NCBI GenBank assembly: GCA_022791315.1
Contig: JAAVYW010000010.1
Coordinates: 1 to 45,411 of the forward strand
Reading direction: 5' to 3'
DNA length: 45,411 nt
From: Oscillospiraceae bacterium
GTDB taxonomy: Bacteria > Bacillota > Clostridia > Oscillospirales > Ruminococcaceae
Notes under the pieces: generated by a model
What the model saw: the letters and a program-made list of their open reading frames with translations, nothing else
What the model was told of the DNA's origin: nothing
The model's database searches: none
Shown: piece after piece, positions 28,705-39,378 of the stretch
How positions within the stretch are numbered: position 1 is the first letter of the stretch
Layout of the letters: each line of letters starts with the position of its first letter
Translations under genes and position numbers: made by a program

Positions 28705-29781
28705 TCAGATTCTCCCTTCCATCAGCTGCATGAATCGGTCAAAGAGGAACGAGGTGTCCAGCGGCCCTCCGCAGGCCTCCGGGTGGAACTGCACCGAGAA
28801 AGCGGGCATATCCCGATAGCCCAGCCCCTCGCAGGTGCCGTCGTTCACGTTCACAAAGGTGGCCTCTGCGTTCTCCGGCATGTGCTCCATGTCCACCGCA
28901 TAGCCGTGGTTCTGGCTGGAGATATACACCTTTCCCGTGGGCAGATATTTCACCGGCTGGTTGGCGCCCCGGTGGCCGTATTTCAGCTTCACCGTGGTCC
29001 CCCCCTGGGCCAGGGCCATCAGCTGGTGCCCTAAGCAGATGCCAAACACAGGCTTTCCAGCCCCCATCAGCTCCCTCGCCTGCTCCACAATCCCCGTATT
29101 CTCCGCCGGGTCCCCAGGGCCATTCGAGAGCATGATACCGTCAGGCGCGGTCTCGAGGATTTCCCTCGCCGCAGTGCCGCTGGGGAAAACCGTCACCCGG
29201 CACCCCCGCTTCGCCAGTTCCCTGGCAATATTGCCCTTGGCGCCAAAGTCCCACAGGGCCACGTGGTGCCGTTCCTCCCCCTCCGGCAGCACCTCTGCCC
29301 GTTCCTTGTCGCTGGCAAAGGCCACAGCCCCGGTGATGCGGTAGCCCTTCAGGGCCTCCCTGTCCACACTGTCCGGGTCGGTGGTGAGGGCGGCGTTCAT
29401 CACCCCGTGCTCCCGGATGATTTTCGTCAGCTCCCTGGTATCGATGCCGCAGATGCCGGGAATGCGCTGTTCCTTTAAAAAGGTGTCAATGTCCCCTTCA
29501 CTGCGGAAATTCGAGGGGGCCTGACACCATTCACGTACCACATATGCCTTCAAATAGGGATGGGGGCTCTCAAAATCAGCTGGGATTACCCCGTAATTGC
29601 CGATGAGGGGAAATGTCTGAACCACAATCTGCCCGTAATAGCTGGGGTCGGTGAGGGTTTCCAGATAACCGGTCATCGCGGTGGTAAACACCAGCTCCCC
29701 CGTTGCCTCGGCGATGTGGCCAAAGGCAGTGCCCTCAAAGACCTTCCCGTTTTCCAAAACCAGGTATGCTTTCTGTGCCAT
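28705..29781 (-). CDS. carA: Carbamoyl-phosphate synthase small subunit
   Basis: 358 residues from ATG 29781 (MAQKAYLVLENGKVFEG), preceded by GGAAAGGAAA. The N-terminal domain (SNGPGDPAENTG, CGIDTRELTKIIR) is followed by the glutaminase domain with Cys249 in FGICLGHQLMALA and His/Glu in VQFHPEACGGP. It supplies ammonia from glutamine to CarB. Its TGA is 1 nt before the carB ATG. The open frame continues upstream to 29952 without a better start. Confidence 0.98.
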   Translation of the reverse strand: MAQKAYLVLENGKVFEGTAFGHIAEATGELVFTTAMTGYLETLTDPSYYGQIVVQTFPLIGNYGVIPADFESPHPYLKAYVVREWCQAPSNFRSEGDIDTFLKEQRIPGICGIDTRELTKIIREHGVMNAALTTDPDSVDREALKGYRITGAVAFASDKERAEVLPEGEERHHVALWDFGAKGNIARELAKRGCRVTVFPSGTAAREILETAPDGIMLSNGPGDPAENTGIVEQARELMGAGKPVFGICLGHQLMALAQGGTTVKLKYGHRGANQPVKYLPTGKVYISSQNHGYAVDMEHMPENAEATFVNVNDGTCEGLGYRDMPAFSVQFHPEACGGPLDTSFLFDRFMQLMEGRI

Positions 29782-29826
29782 AGCGCGTTTTCCTTTCCTT
29801 CTCTTTTCTAAGTCTTCTCTATCGCA

Positions 29827-29848
29827 GCCCGGCAAATCCCCGCCGGGC
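29827..29848. other. Hairpin between purF and carA
   Basis: GCCCGGC and GCCGGGC with an 8-nt loop. There is no T tract on either side, so it is not a clear terminator; it may set mRNA stability within the operon. Confidence 0.45.
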
Positions 29849-29855
29849 GTTTTGA

Positions 29856-31286
29856 CTACACGTTTTCTCTCTCCAGCTGCCCTTTCGTGTGTGTGCCGGA
29901 ATCCACCGGATAGTCCCCGGTAAAGCAGCCGGTGCAAAAGGGCAGCGCGCATCCCGCGCAGGCCCGTTTCAATCCCTCAATGCTGATGTAGCCCAGGCTC
30001 TCAGCCCCTATCAGCCGCCTTATCTCCTCCAGCCCCATCTGATTGGCAATGAGGTTTTCCTCGCTGTCGATGTCGGTGCCAAAGTGGCAGGTATGGCGGA
30101 AGGGCGGGGAGGAGATTCGCAGATGCACCTCTCTCGCCCCCGCAGCCTTCAGGCTGCGGATAATCTTGGCGCTGGTGGTGCCCCGCACAATGGAATCGTC
30201 CACCAGCACCACTCGCTTCCCCTTCACATTGGCCCGCAGCGGATTCAGCTTCAGCCGCACCGCCGCATCCCGCTGAGCCTGGGAGGGGAAAATGAAGCTG
30301 CGGCCGATATACCGGTTTTTCACAAAGCCGCTGACATAGGGCAGCCCGCTCTTCTCTGCATAGCCCATGGCCGCTTCCAGCCCGCTGTCGGGCACACCGC
30401 ACACAATGTCAGCCTCCGCCGGGTATTCCTCCGCCAGCACTTCTCCCATCCGATAGCGGGCCTCATAGACCCCCAGGCTGTCCATCACCGAATCGGTGCG
30501 GGCAAAATAGACATATTCAAAGATGCACATCCCCCGCTTCTGTCCGCCCAGCACCATACGGGAGGTGAGAGAGCCGTCCGGCTCTACCACCAGCATCTCC
30601 CCGGGCTGCACATCCCGCAGAAAGGCAAAGCCCGCGCTGTCCAGCGCACAGCTCTCCGAGGCAAAGGCATAGCCCCCCTCGTTCTGCCCTACGCACAGCG
30701 GTCGGAAGCCCGCCCCGTCCCGCAGGGCAATCAGCTTCCCCCTGCTGCTGAGCACAATCAGGGAAAAGGCCCCCTTCAGCTGGCGTGCCGCAGCGATCAC
30801 CGCGTCCTCAATCTCCAGTCCCTGCAGCGCTTCATAGGCAATCAGGGAGGAAATCACTTCACTGTCATTGGTGGCGGCAAAATCGCAGCCCGCTTCTCGC
30901 AGCTTGCGCCGGATGTCGTCCGCATTGACAATATTGCCGTTATGCGCCGTAGCAATGCGTCCCCGCAGGTATTCAGTGATAATGGGCTGGGTGTTGTCCC
31001 TGGAGTTGCCCCCGGTGGTGGAATAGCGCACATGCCCCACGGCGATTTTTGCCCCCGGCAGGTGTTCCAGCACCTGGGGCGTGAATACCTCGCTCACCAA
31101 CCCCACGTCCTTGTGATAGAGCAGGGAGGAACCCCGCAGCACGGCAATTCCCGCCCCCTCCTGTCCCCTGTGCTGCAAAGAGAGCAGCGCGTTATAGGTG
31201 ATCCCCGCTGCCTCGGCAGATTGCCCCGCCAGCCCGAAAACCCCGCACTCCTCCCGCCATTTTTCCCTGTCCATAAGCCCCCGCAC
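29856..31286 (-). CDS. purF: Amidophosphoribosyltransferase
   Basis: 476 residues from GTG 31286, or 472 from ATG 31274 (MDREKWREECGVFGL). In either case the family's short propeptide precedes the nucleophile Cys in EECGVFGL. The glutaminase domain (ALLSLQHRGQEGAGIA, VGHVRYSTTG, HNGNIVN) is followed by the PRTase domain (VVLVDDSIVRGTTS), and the Cys residues expected for an Fe-S cluster are present (CHFGTD, CAGCALPFCTGCF). First step of purine synthesis, using glutamine. It lies 23 nt after the ANTAR gene. Confidence 0.97.
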   Translation of the reverse strand: MRGLMDREKWREECGVFGLAGQSAEAAGITYNALLSLQHRGQEGAGIAVLRGSSLLYHKDVGLVSEVFTPQVLEHLPGAKIAVGHVRYSTTGGNSRDNTQPIITEYLRGRIATAHNGNIVNADDIRRKLREAGCDFAATNDSEVISSLIAYEALQGLEIEDAVIAAARQLKGAFSLIVLSSRGKLIALRDGAGFRPLCVGQNEGGYAFASESCALDSAGFAFLRDVQPGEMLVVEPDGSLTSRMVLGGQKRGMCIFEYVYFARTDSVMDSLGVYEARYRMGEVLAEEYPAEADIVCGVPDSGLEAAMGYAEKSGLPYVSGFVKNRYIGRSFIFPSQAQRDAAVRLKLNPLRANVKGKRVVLVDDSIVRGTTSAKIIRSLKAAGAREVHLRISSPPFRHTCHFGTDIDSEENLIANQMGLEEIRRLIGAESLGYISIEGLKRACAGCALPFCTGCFTGDYPVDSGTHTKGQLERENV

Positions 31287-31309
31287 CGCCTTTCCTTTTT
31301 TGCCCGTCC

Positions 31310-31891
31310 CTATCTCTCGTAGGTCTCATAGGTACGCAATATACCCTCCGCCACCTCGGTCTTGGATTTGCGCAAATCCATGGCCTGCTTTTCCACATAC
31401 CGGTGGGCCTGGGCCTCTGTCATGTTCAGATATTGGATCAGGGCACACTTGGCCCTGTCCACCAGACGCATCTCCTCAATCTGGTTCTGCAGCTTCCCGT
31501 TGCGCCGCCGCAGCCCCGCCATGCGCCGGTAGGCGGCCTCCAGCAGCTTCACCGCCTGGAAAAAGAGGGGCCTGCTCAGGGGCTTCTCCATCACAAAAAC
31601 CCCGTCCTCCTCCACCCTGGCGGCCACGCTGTCCGCAATCTCCGCCTTTACAATGAGGATTACCCCCGCCCCCAGCTCCTGCTCCGCCGCCAGCACCGCC
31701 AGCTCGTCGCCGAATTCATCCCCCAACGGCGCGTTAATCACCACCAGGTCAAACCCGGTCTCCAGCAGCAGGCGGCGGGCATCGCAGCCGCTGCGGGCCA
31801 CGGTAGTCACAGCAAAACCGCACTGCCGCAAAAGGCTCTCCAGCAGCCGGCATCCCTTTTCCCCGCCGGAGACAATGAGCACGCTCTCCAT
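31310..31891 (-). CDS. ANTAR-domain RNA-binding regulator with degenerate receiver domain
   Basis: 193 residues from ATG 31891; the longer open frame above lies inside the synthetase gene. Residues 1-120 have a CheY-like fold, but the phospho-acceptor Asp is Asn53 (DLVVINAPL) and the acidic pair near the N-terminus is missing (VSGGEKG), so it is probably not phosphorylated. A coiled linker leads to a C-terminal ANTAR domain (about 135-190: VDRAKCALIQYLNMTEAQAHRYVEKQAM). ANTAR proteins bind paired or single hexaloop RNA hairpins and prevent transcription termination. A matching hairpin occurs in the glnN leader. Co-transcribed with the synthetase homologue upstream. Confidence 0.9.
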   Translation of the reverse strand: MESVLIVSGGEKGCRLLESLLRQCGFAVTTVARSGCDARRLLLETGFDLVVINAPLGDEFGDELAVLAAEQELGAGVILIVKAEIADSVAARVEEDGVFVMEKPLSRPLFFQAVKLLEAAYRRMAGLRRRNGKLQNQIEEMRLVDRAKCALIQYLNMTEAQAHRYVEKQAMDLRKSKTEVAEGILRTYETYER

Positions 31892-31931
31892 CACACCACC
31901 CGCCTTCCCGTCCGCTCTCATCCCGTAGCGG

Positions 31932-33191
31932 TCAGATGTAGGGGAAAAACTGCTCTTCCTCAAAGGCGGCGGCATCCACTGCGTTTTCCAGCTCCTGGCA
32001 CTCCCGCTCCCTGGTATCCAGGTATTGGGCCACCAGCGGTTCCGGCAGCGCCCGGCGCAGGAAATCACTGGCCCGTGCCGCCTGTAAAGCGCCCAGTAGG
32101 CTCTCGGGCAAGCGTCCCGCCCCCTGCCCGCCTTCCGGCAGCAGGGGCCTGTCCTGCAAAATCCCTTCCAGCCCGGCCTGCAGCAGGAGTAGCAGCACCA
32201 GATAGGGGTTGCAGGCCGGGTCGGGGGAGCATACCTCCAGCCGGGAAAAGTCCTTATCCAGCACCCGTACCGGCTGGGTGCGGCTCCCCATGGCCCAGCC
32301 CACCCGCAGGGGCCTGCCCAGCCCGGCCAGCCGCTCGTAGGAGTTGGGCAGCGGGTTTAAAAAGGCCGCCGTCTCCCCCAGCCGCTCCAAAACGCCTTGG
32401 AGAAAGGCCTCCCCCTGCCGCGGCAGCTTCGCCCCGGCACGGGCAAGGGAAAGGCCAATGTGCAGGCTGCTGCCCTCCCCCTCCGGCAGCGGCTTAGGTA
32501 GGAAGGAGGCGTAGAGCCCGTGCTGCGCCGCAACAGCCTTTACCACCGCCCGGAAAGTCACCAGGTTATCCGCCGCCGGCAGGGCGTCGTCGTAGCCAAA
32601 GGCAATCTCGTTCTGCCCCGGCCCCCGCCCGTGGTGGGAGCGCTCCGGCAGCAGCCCCATCTCCTCAAGTGTCAGGCAGATTTCCCGCCGCACTGTCTCC
32701 CCCTTGTCCAGGGGCGCAATGTCGCAGTAGCCCGCCCGGTCCTGGGGAAGCCGGGTGGGGTTCCCCTGCTCGTCCAACAAAAAGAGGTAGAATTCACACG
32801 CCGCCCCCACCCGGCAGCTGTAGCCCTGTTGCCCCAGGACAGCCACAGCCTGCCGCAGCAGCCAACGGGTATCCCCCTCATAGGGGCTCCCGTCCAGATG
32901 GCAGATGCGGCAGTAAAACCGCACCACCCGCCCCTGGGAGGGCCGCCAAGGCAGCACCGACAGGGTGGCCGGGTCGGGAATCAGCAGCAAATCCTCCCCG
33001 CCCGCCCCCCAAAAGCCTGGCACCGCCGAGGCGTCAAAGGGGATGCCCGCCTCCAAAGCCCTGGCCAACTCCCCCGGCATGATGGCGATGTTTTTCTGCA
33101 CGCCAAACAGGTCGCAAAAAGCCAGGCGGATAAACTTCACATCGTTCTCCTGCACAAACCGCAGCGCCTCTTTGGCCGTGATTTCCGGCAT
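31932..33191 (-). CDS. Glutamine synthetase family protein (short type I-like)
   Basis: 419 residues from ATG 33191, with GGGGAGGAG upstream. GS features: N-terminal KFIRLAFCDLFGVQKN beta-grasp block, ACEFYLFLLDE metal site, PGQNEIAF, GSSLHIGLSL in place of GSGMHVHxS, NSYERL, and SPDPACNPYLVL. It is shorter than usual GSI (about 440-470) and several catalytic blocks are altered, so activity is uncertain. It may make glutamine, act on another amine, or serve as a sensor for the adjacent ANTAR regulator. Confidence 0.85.
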   Translation of the reverse strand: MPEITAKEALRFVQENDVKFIRLAFCDLFGVQKNIAIMPGELARALEAGIPFDASAVPGFWGAGGEDLLLIPDPATLSVLPWRPSQGRVVRFYCRICHLDGSPYEGDTRWLLRQAVAVLGQQGYSCRVGAACEFYLFLLDEQGNPTRLPQDRAGYCDIAPLDKGETVRREICLTLEEMGLLPERSHHGRGPGQNEIAFGYDDALPAADNLVTFRAVVKAVAAQHGLYASFLPKPLPEGEGSSLHIGLSLARAGAKLPRQGEAFLQGVLERLGETAAFLNPLPNSYERLAGLGRPLRVGWAMGSRTQPVRVLDKDFSRLEVCSPDPACNPYLVLLLLLQAGLEGILQDRPLLPEGGQGAGRLPESLLGALQAARASDFLRRALPEPLVAQYLDTRERECQELENAVDAAAFEEEQFFPYI

Positions 33192-33224
33192 ACGCTCTCC
33201 TCCCCTCACAAAACCGTAGCATAT

Positions 33225-33262
33225 AGGAAAACAAGGCCCCCATGTTTCCCGCAGGAAGGCCT
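33225..33262 (-). terminator. Candidate terminator/attenuator between purA and the GS-like gene
   Basis: AGGCCTTCC and GGGGGCCT arms (33254-33262 and 33234-33241) with some G-U pairs, followed on the minus strand by TGTTTTCC. It lies just after the purA stop, 35-70 nt before the GS start. Confidence 0.45.
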
Positions 33263-33271
33263 CATTTCCCA

Positions 33272-34546
33272 TCACTTCATTTCCAGATACTGCTCCCGCT
33301 CCGGCCCAAAAGAGACATAGCGGATAGGGCAGCCCACCTGTTTTTCCAAATAGAGGATGTAATCCAGCGCCGCCTTTGGCAGGTCGGCAGGGCTTTTGCA
33401 GCCCGAGAGGTCACAGTGCCAGCCGGGGAGGGTCTCCCACACGGGCTTTGCCCTGTTCAGCGCGTCGCCCACGGGGAATTCCCCTGTCACCTTCCCGTCA
33501 ATAGAATAGCCCGCGCAAACGGGGATTTCCTTCAAATAGGAGAGCACATCCATCTTGGTGAGGGCCAGCATATCCGCCCCCTGCATCCGAACCCCATACC
33601 GGGAAGCAGGAACGTCAAAGGGACCCACCCTTCTGGGCCGGCCGGTCTTTGCGCCGTATTCCCCCCCTGCCTCCCGCAGCTCCTCGGCCTTGTCCCCAAA
33701 GAGCTCGCAGGTAAAGGGCCCCTCCCCCACGCAGGTGGAGTAGGCCTTCATGATGCCCACCGTGCAGTCCAGCCGCCGCCCGGGAATCCCGGTGCCAATG
33801 GGGGCATAGGCGGCAATGGTATTGGAAGAAGAGGTATAGGGATAAATGCCGAAATCGATGTCCCGCAGCGCCCCCAGCTGCGCCTCGAACATCACGTCTT
33901 TCCCCTCTTCGATTTGCTCCTCCAAATAGCGCCCGGTGTCGCAGATATACTCGGTGAGCGGCAGGGCAAACTGTTCCACCCAGCCCCACATCTCCTCCAC
34001 CGAGAGGGCCTCCCGGTGGTAGACCCCCTGGGCCACCAGGCTTTTAAACTCCATCAGGCTCTCCAGCCGTTTCCGGCAGTAGCCGGGATTCAGCAAATCA
34101 CCCATGCGCAGGGCCTTTTTCATGTACTTGTCGCCATACACAGGGGCAATCCCGCTGCGGGTGGAGCCATAGGCCCGGTCGGCCAGCCGCTCCTCCTCCA
34201 GGATATCCTGCTGCTTGTGGCAGGGCATGCACAAAATTGCCCGGTCGCTGATTTTCAGGTTTTGGGGGCCAATCTCCACCCCGGCCGCCCGCAGGCGTCC
34301 CATCTCGCCCCAGAGGTGCTCCGCGTCAATGACCATGCCGTTGCCCATCACGTTCACCACATCGGGCCGCAGGATGCCGGAGGGCAGCAAGTTGAGGATA
34401 AATTTCCCCCGGCTGTTGATGACAGTGTGCCCCGCATTGTTGCCGCCCTGGTAACGGCACACGATGTCATAGTCTGCCGAGAGCAGGTCCACAAAGCGGC
34501 CCTTCCCCTCGTCACCCCAGTTAATCCCGACAATTGCTGTCAACAT
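33272..34546 (-). CDS. purA: Adenylosuccinate synthetase
   Basis: 424 residues, normal length. The GTP-binding start is MLTAIVGINWGDEGKGRFVD, with NNAGHTVI next and GTGIPGRR and SSSNTIAAYAPIGTG in the middle. The C-terminal DYILYLEKQVGCPIRYVSFGPER is typical. It catalyses the first committed step from IMP to AMP. First gene of the long leftward run. Confidence 0.98.
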   Translation of the reverse strand: MLTAIVGINWGDEGKGRFVDLLSADYDIVCRYQGGNNAGHTVINSRGKFILNLLPSGILRPDVVNVMGNGMVIDAEHLWGEMGRLRAAGVEIGPQNLKISDRAILCMPCHKQQDILEEERLADRAYGSTRSGIAPVYGDKYMKKALRMGDLLNPGYCRKRLESLMEFKSLVAQGVYHREALSVEEMWGWVEQFALPLTEYICDTGRYLEEQIEEGKDVMFEAQLGALRDIDFGIYPYTSSSNTIAAYAPIGTGIPGRRLDCTVGIMKAYSTCVGEGPFTCELFGDKAEELREAGGEYGAKTGRPRRVGPFDVPASRYGVRMQGADMLALTKMDVLSYLKEIPVCAGYSIDGKVTGEFPVGDALNRAKPVWETLPGWHCDLSGCKSPADLPKAALDYILYLEKQVGCPIRYVSFGPEREQYLEMK

Positions 34547-34595
34547 GTCTCATTCCCCTTTTCTCTCTGCAGGGCTTGCCCCATTCTCTCCTATA

Positions 34596-34624
34596 AGCAT
34601 ACTCTTTTTGCGCCCAATGCGCAA
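34596..34624 (-). promoter_or_regulatory. Proximal purA promoter with overlapping palindrome
   Basis: Minus strand: TTGCGC (34624-34619), 17 nt, TATGCT (34601-34596). The -35 region is one arm of TTGCGC-ATTGG-GCGCAA, a possible operator. Confidence 0.5.
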
Positions 34625-34706
34625 GTGGAGCGTTTTCTAAGATTTTTTGGGGGAAGGCGCCGGATTTTTATGTAATCTGTCCCATCCCCGCAATTTTCCG
34701 CTCTTT

Positions 34707-34736
34707 ATTCTACTGGAAACCCCTTTGCCTTGTCAA
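34707..34736 (-). promoter_or_regulatory. Distal purA promoter
   Basis: Minus strand: TTGACA (34736-34731), 18-nt spacer, TAGAAT (34712-34707). It gives a leader of about 155 nt. Confidence 0.65.
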
Positions 34737-34859
34737 TTGCTAAAGCAGGATTTTCTTCCCCCTCCCATCAGGATTATCTATTATCGCCAAATTCCTGCCC
34801 TGTTGTTCCGGCGAAATCCCAACAAATTGCCTAATCCTGAACTTTTTCCCCGCTTTTGC

Positions 34860-34888
34860 TTGACATCCCCCGCCCCAGTGCTTATAAT
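34860..34888 (+). promoter_or_regulatory. Consensus promoter of glnN
   Basis: TTGACA (34860-34865), exactly 17 nt, TATAAT (34883-34888): a perfect sigma-A match. Such strength suggests that control is exerted after initiation. Confidence 0.9.
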
Positions 34889-34899
34889 GGCAGTCAGAA

Positions 34900-34942
34900 A
34901 CAGCAAAGGCGCTGTAGGGGTTTCCCCTATGGCGTCTTTTTT
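34900..34942 (+). promoter_or_regulatory. Attenuator with ANTAR-type hexaloop hairpin in the glnN leader
   Basis: Hairpin 1 is ACAGC-AAAGGC-GCTGT (34900-34915): a six-nucleotide loop with A at position 1 and G at position 4, the ANTAR recognition signature. Hairpin 2 is an intrinsic terminator, GGCGCTGTAGGGG-TTT-CCCCTATGGCGTC (34908-34936, 13 pairs including wobble) followed by TTTTTT (34937-34942). They share 34908-34915 and exclude each other. Only one hexaloop is seen; many ANTAR targets have two. Confidence 0.72.
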
Positions 34943-34995
34943 CGTATCATCCGGCAAGTGCCTGACAGAGGGGCACCATGAAAGGAAGGGTCATT

Positions 34996-37092
<2,097 letters not shown>

Positions 37093-37105
37093 TCCCCCTC
37101 CAATA

Positions 37106-37144
37106 AAAAGGCGTGCGCTCTTCCAAAGCGCACGCCTTTTCCCT
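37106..37144 (+). terminator. Terminator of glnN (works both ways)
   Basis: AAAAGGCGTGCGCT and AGCGCACGCCTTTT form a perfect 14-bp stem with a 7-nt loop. A and T runs flank it, so it also serves the convergent GNAT operon. Confidence 0.94.
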
Positions 37145-37163
37145 GCCCAGAGGCCAGCACCGC

Positions 37164-37592
37164 TTATCGCCTCCAAGCCATCACATATTCCAGCTCACCG
37201 GTCTCCTCCTCAACGCGCTCCGCCTGAATCAGAAACCCCTCCCGCTGATAAAACTGCACTGCGCGCTGGTTTTTCCCATAAACGCGCAGTTCCAAGCACC
37301 CTTTTAGCCTCTTCCCCTGTTCCAAGAGCGCTTTCCCAATCCCCTGGGACCGGGCCCCGTCTCTCACAAAAAGCCCGGCAATGTAATCCCCCGCCAGCCC
37401 GATAAAACCCTCTATCCGGCCCGAGGCATCGTCTTCCCAGACGTAGAGCTCCGCCTGTGGCAGCATCGCCTCCACTGCCTTGTAGTGGCCGGCCCAGTAT
37501 TCTCCCGCAAGAAAGCTGTGGGCCTGGGTGTTGGCCGCAAGCCATATCTCCATGGCACTATCTAAATCCTCCGCCTGAAAGGCCCTTATCAT
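37164..37592 (-). CDS. GNAT family N-acetyltransferase
   Basis: 142 residues. GNAT core: MIRAFQAEDLDSAMEIW start, GLFVRDGARSQGIGKALLEQGK (acetyl-CoA loop R-x-Q-G-I-G) and VYGKNQRAVQFYQREGF. It is of the YjaB/RimI-like size class. It ends the VOC-hydrolase-permease-GNAT operon; substrate unknown. Confidence 0.88.
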   Translation of the reverse strand: MIRAFQAEDLDSAMEIWLAANTQAHSFLAGEYWAGHYKAVEAMLPQAELYVWEDDASGRIEGFIGLAGDYIAGLFVRDGARSQGIGKALLEQGKRLKGCLELRVYGKNQRAVQFYQREGFLIQAERVEEETGELEYVMAWRR

Positions 37593-37614
37593 CCCTATTC
37601 CCCCTTCCGGCAGC

Positions 37615-38343
37615 CTATTGGCACAGCATCACAATCCCGCTGCCAATCATAAAGAGGTATACCACCTTTTTCAGCTTCCCCCCGTCCAGCCGCCGGAAGA
37701 GCTTGTGCCCGGCAAAGACCCCCAGCGCCAGCGCCGCCAGCCCAATGGCCCAGTATTGCAGCGTCAGCGGCGTCATCATTCCGTTCCAGGCCCGCACCAG
37801 GATGGTAGAGATATTTGTCAGCGCAAAATAGGCCTGGATAGTGCCCAAGTACTCCTCATTGCTCTCGCTGCTGGCCAGCAGATACACCACCATCGGCGGC
37901 CCCCCGGTGCCAAAGAGCCCGCCCAGCAGTCCCCCCAGGCCGCCGGCAATGGCCCCGTTACGCCTGTTGGGCCTGATGGTAAACCTTCCCCCGAGGAAGA
38001 GGAAATACAGGCTCATGAGAATCAGGAAGGCCCCCAGCAGCTTTTTTAGCACCGCGTCCGACTGCCCCGCGGAAAAAAAGATGGCCGCCGTACTCACCAC
38101 CACATTGGCCGCCAGGGGAATCCACAGCTTTTTCCAGGCAATGTGCCTTCGCATCCGCACCGCAATGGCCGCATTGCTCAAGATGGAGAGCATTCCTGAA
38201 ACCGTCACCCCAGCCCCATAGCTGGGCAGCAAAAAGGGGAACACCATCATCACAAAAATCCCAAACCCAAACCCGCTGACCCCCTGAATCACCGTCCCCA
38301 CAAATACCGTGAGCAAAAACAGCGCAATGGAGCCAAAATCCAT
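37615..38343 (-). CDS. TauE/SafE family membrane permease
   Basis: 242 residues with about eight hydrophobic segments. The opening VFVGTVIQGVSGFGFGIFVM and the second-half GGLGGLLGGLFGTGGPPMVVYLL are the duplicated motif of the TauE/SafE (sulfite exporter-like) family. Members export or import sulfur-containing organic acids or other anions; the substrate is not evident here. It lies 22 nt before the GNAT gene. Confidence 0.88.
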   Translation of the reverse strand: MDFGSIALFLLTVFVGTVIQGVSGFGFGIFVMMVFPFLLPSYGAGVTVSGMLSILSNAAIAVRMRRHIAWKKLWIPLAANVVVSTAAIFFSAGQSDAVLKKLLGAFLILMSLYFLFLGGRFTIRPNRRNGAIAGGLGGLLGGLFGTGGPPMVVYLLASSESNEEYLGTIQAYFALTNISTILVRAWNGMMTPLTLQYWAIGLAALALGVFAGHKLFRRLDGGKLKKVVYLFMIGSGIVMLCQ

Positions 38344-38379
38344 CCCGGCGTCCCCCTCTCCTGTCCCCCGTTTGCCCGC

Positions 38380-39372
38380 CTAAGCGCCCAGGAAAAAGTC
38401 CTGTATTCTCCTGCGCAGCGGAGCAGCAGCATCTGCATTCACCAGCACGCAGCAGCCCTTCCCGTTCTGAACCGAAAAATTCACCAGCGCCTTAAAGCCC
38501 ACATTGCTGCCGGAGTGCCCAAAGTAGGTCTCCCCATAAAGCTGCTTGATGTAGCATCCCAGCCCGGTCCTGCAGGCTGTGTCCTCCAAATCCAGGACAT
38601 CCCCGTGCTGGGGCGTCACCATTTCCTCCACAAGGGCTCGGGGAATTATCCCCGCTTTCCCCCGCAGGATATTTTGCAGATGAATCCCAAACTTAGCCAA
38701 ATCCACGGCCGTTGTCCACAAACCGGCGGCAGCCTGCTCCGGCATGAGCTGATGCCCACCCGGCACGGGGTTCCAATCCGTGGTGTAGCCCTTGGCAATG
38801 TGTTCCATCACATCCTGCCGATAGGTGCTGTCCCCCATCTCAAGGGGGGATAGCACCGCCCGCTCCATAAAGTCGGCAAAGGGGAGCCCCGAAATATTCT
38901 CCACACAGTTTTGCAGCAGCATAAACCCACCGCCCGAGTAGGCCCAGTGTTCCCCCGGCCGGTACTCCTGCACCACCTTGGGGGAATTGCAGGGCGGCTC
39001 CCCCAAAACAATCTGCGCCGTAGTGGGGAGCTCTTCGCCGTGCCCATACCCGTAAAACCCGTGGACACCGAACCCCGCCGTATGAGCCAGCACCTGCCTC
39101 ACCGTGGCCCTTGCCGGCCGGCCTTCCGCATTATGTAGCGGCAGCTCCCCCAGATAGCGGCCTATGTCGTCTTCCAGGGACAGCCTGCCCTCCGCCGCCA
39201 GCCGCAGCACCGCTGCCGCAAACACCATCTTGCTCACCGAAGCGGCCTGGAACCTTGTGTGGGCCGTCACCCCGTCCCCCTGTGCAACCGTATCCGCAAT
39301 TTGAAAATTGCGGATTACAGCCACACTGAGGGAATCTGCCTGATGCTCCTCCAGTTCTCTTTTCCAGTCCAT
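38380..39372 (-). CDS. Serine hydrolase, beta-lactamase class C-like
   Basis: 330 residues; AAGGGA precedes ATG 39372. The nucleophile motif is S45-V-S-K48 (AASVSKMVF), the second motif is YSGGGF and the third is GHSGSNVGF (in place of KTG). No signal peptide is visible, so it is probably a cytoplasmic esterase or peptidase of the AmpC/EstB fold rather than a secreted beta-lactamase or PBP. It is 6 nt after the VOC gene. Confidence 0.88.
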   Translation of the reverse strand: MDWKRELEEHQADSLSVAVIRNFQIADTVAQGDGVTAHTRFQAASVSKMVFAAAVLRLAAEGRLSLEDDIGRYLGELPLHNAEGRPARATVRQVLAHTAGFGVHGFYGYGHGEELPTTAQIVLGEPPCNSPKVVQEYRPGEHWAYSGGGFMLLQNCVENISGLPFADFMERAVLSPLEMGDSTYRQDVMEHIAKGYTTDWNPVPGGHQLMPEQAAAGLWTTAVDLAKFGIHLQNILRGKAGIIPRALVEEMVTPQHGDVLDLEDTACRTGLGCYIKQLYGETYFGHSGSNVGFKALVNFSVQNGKGCCVLVNADAAAPLRRRIQDFFLGA

Positions 39373-39378
39373 CGTCTC

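Noticed and set aside
29889..31322. 477-codon plus-strand open frame
   Set aside because: Complete shadow of purF on the opposite strand.
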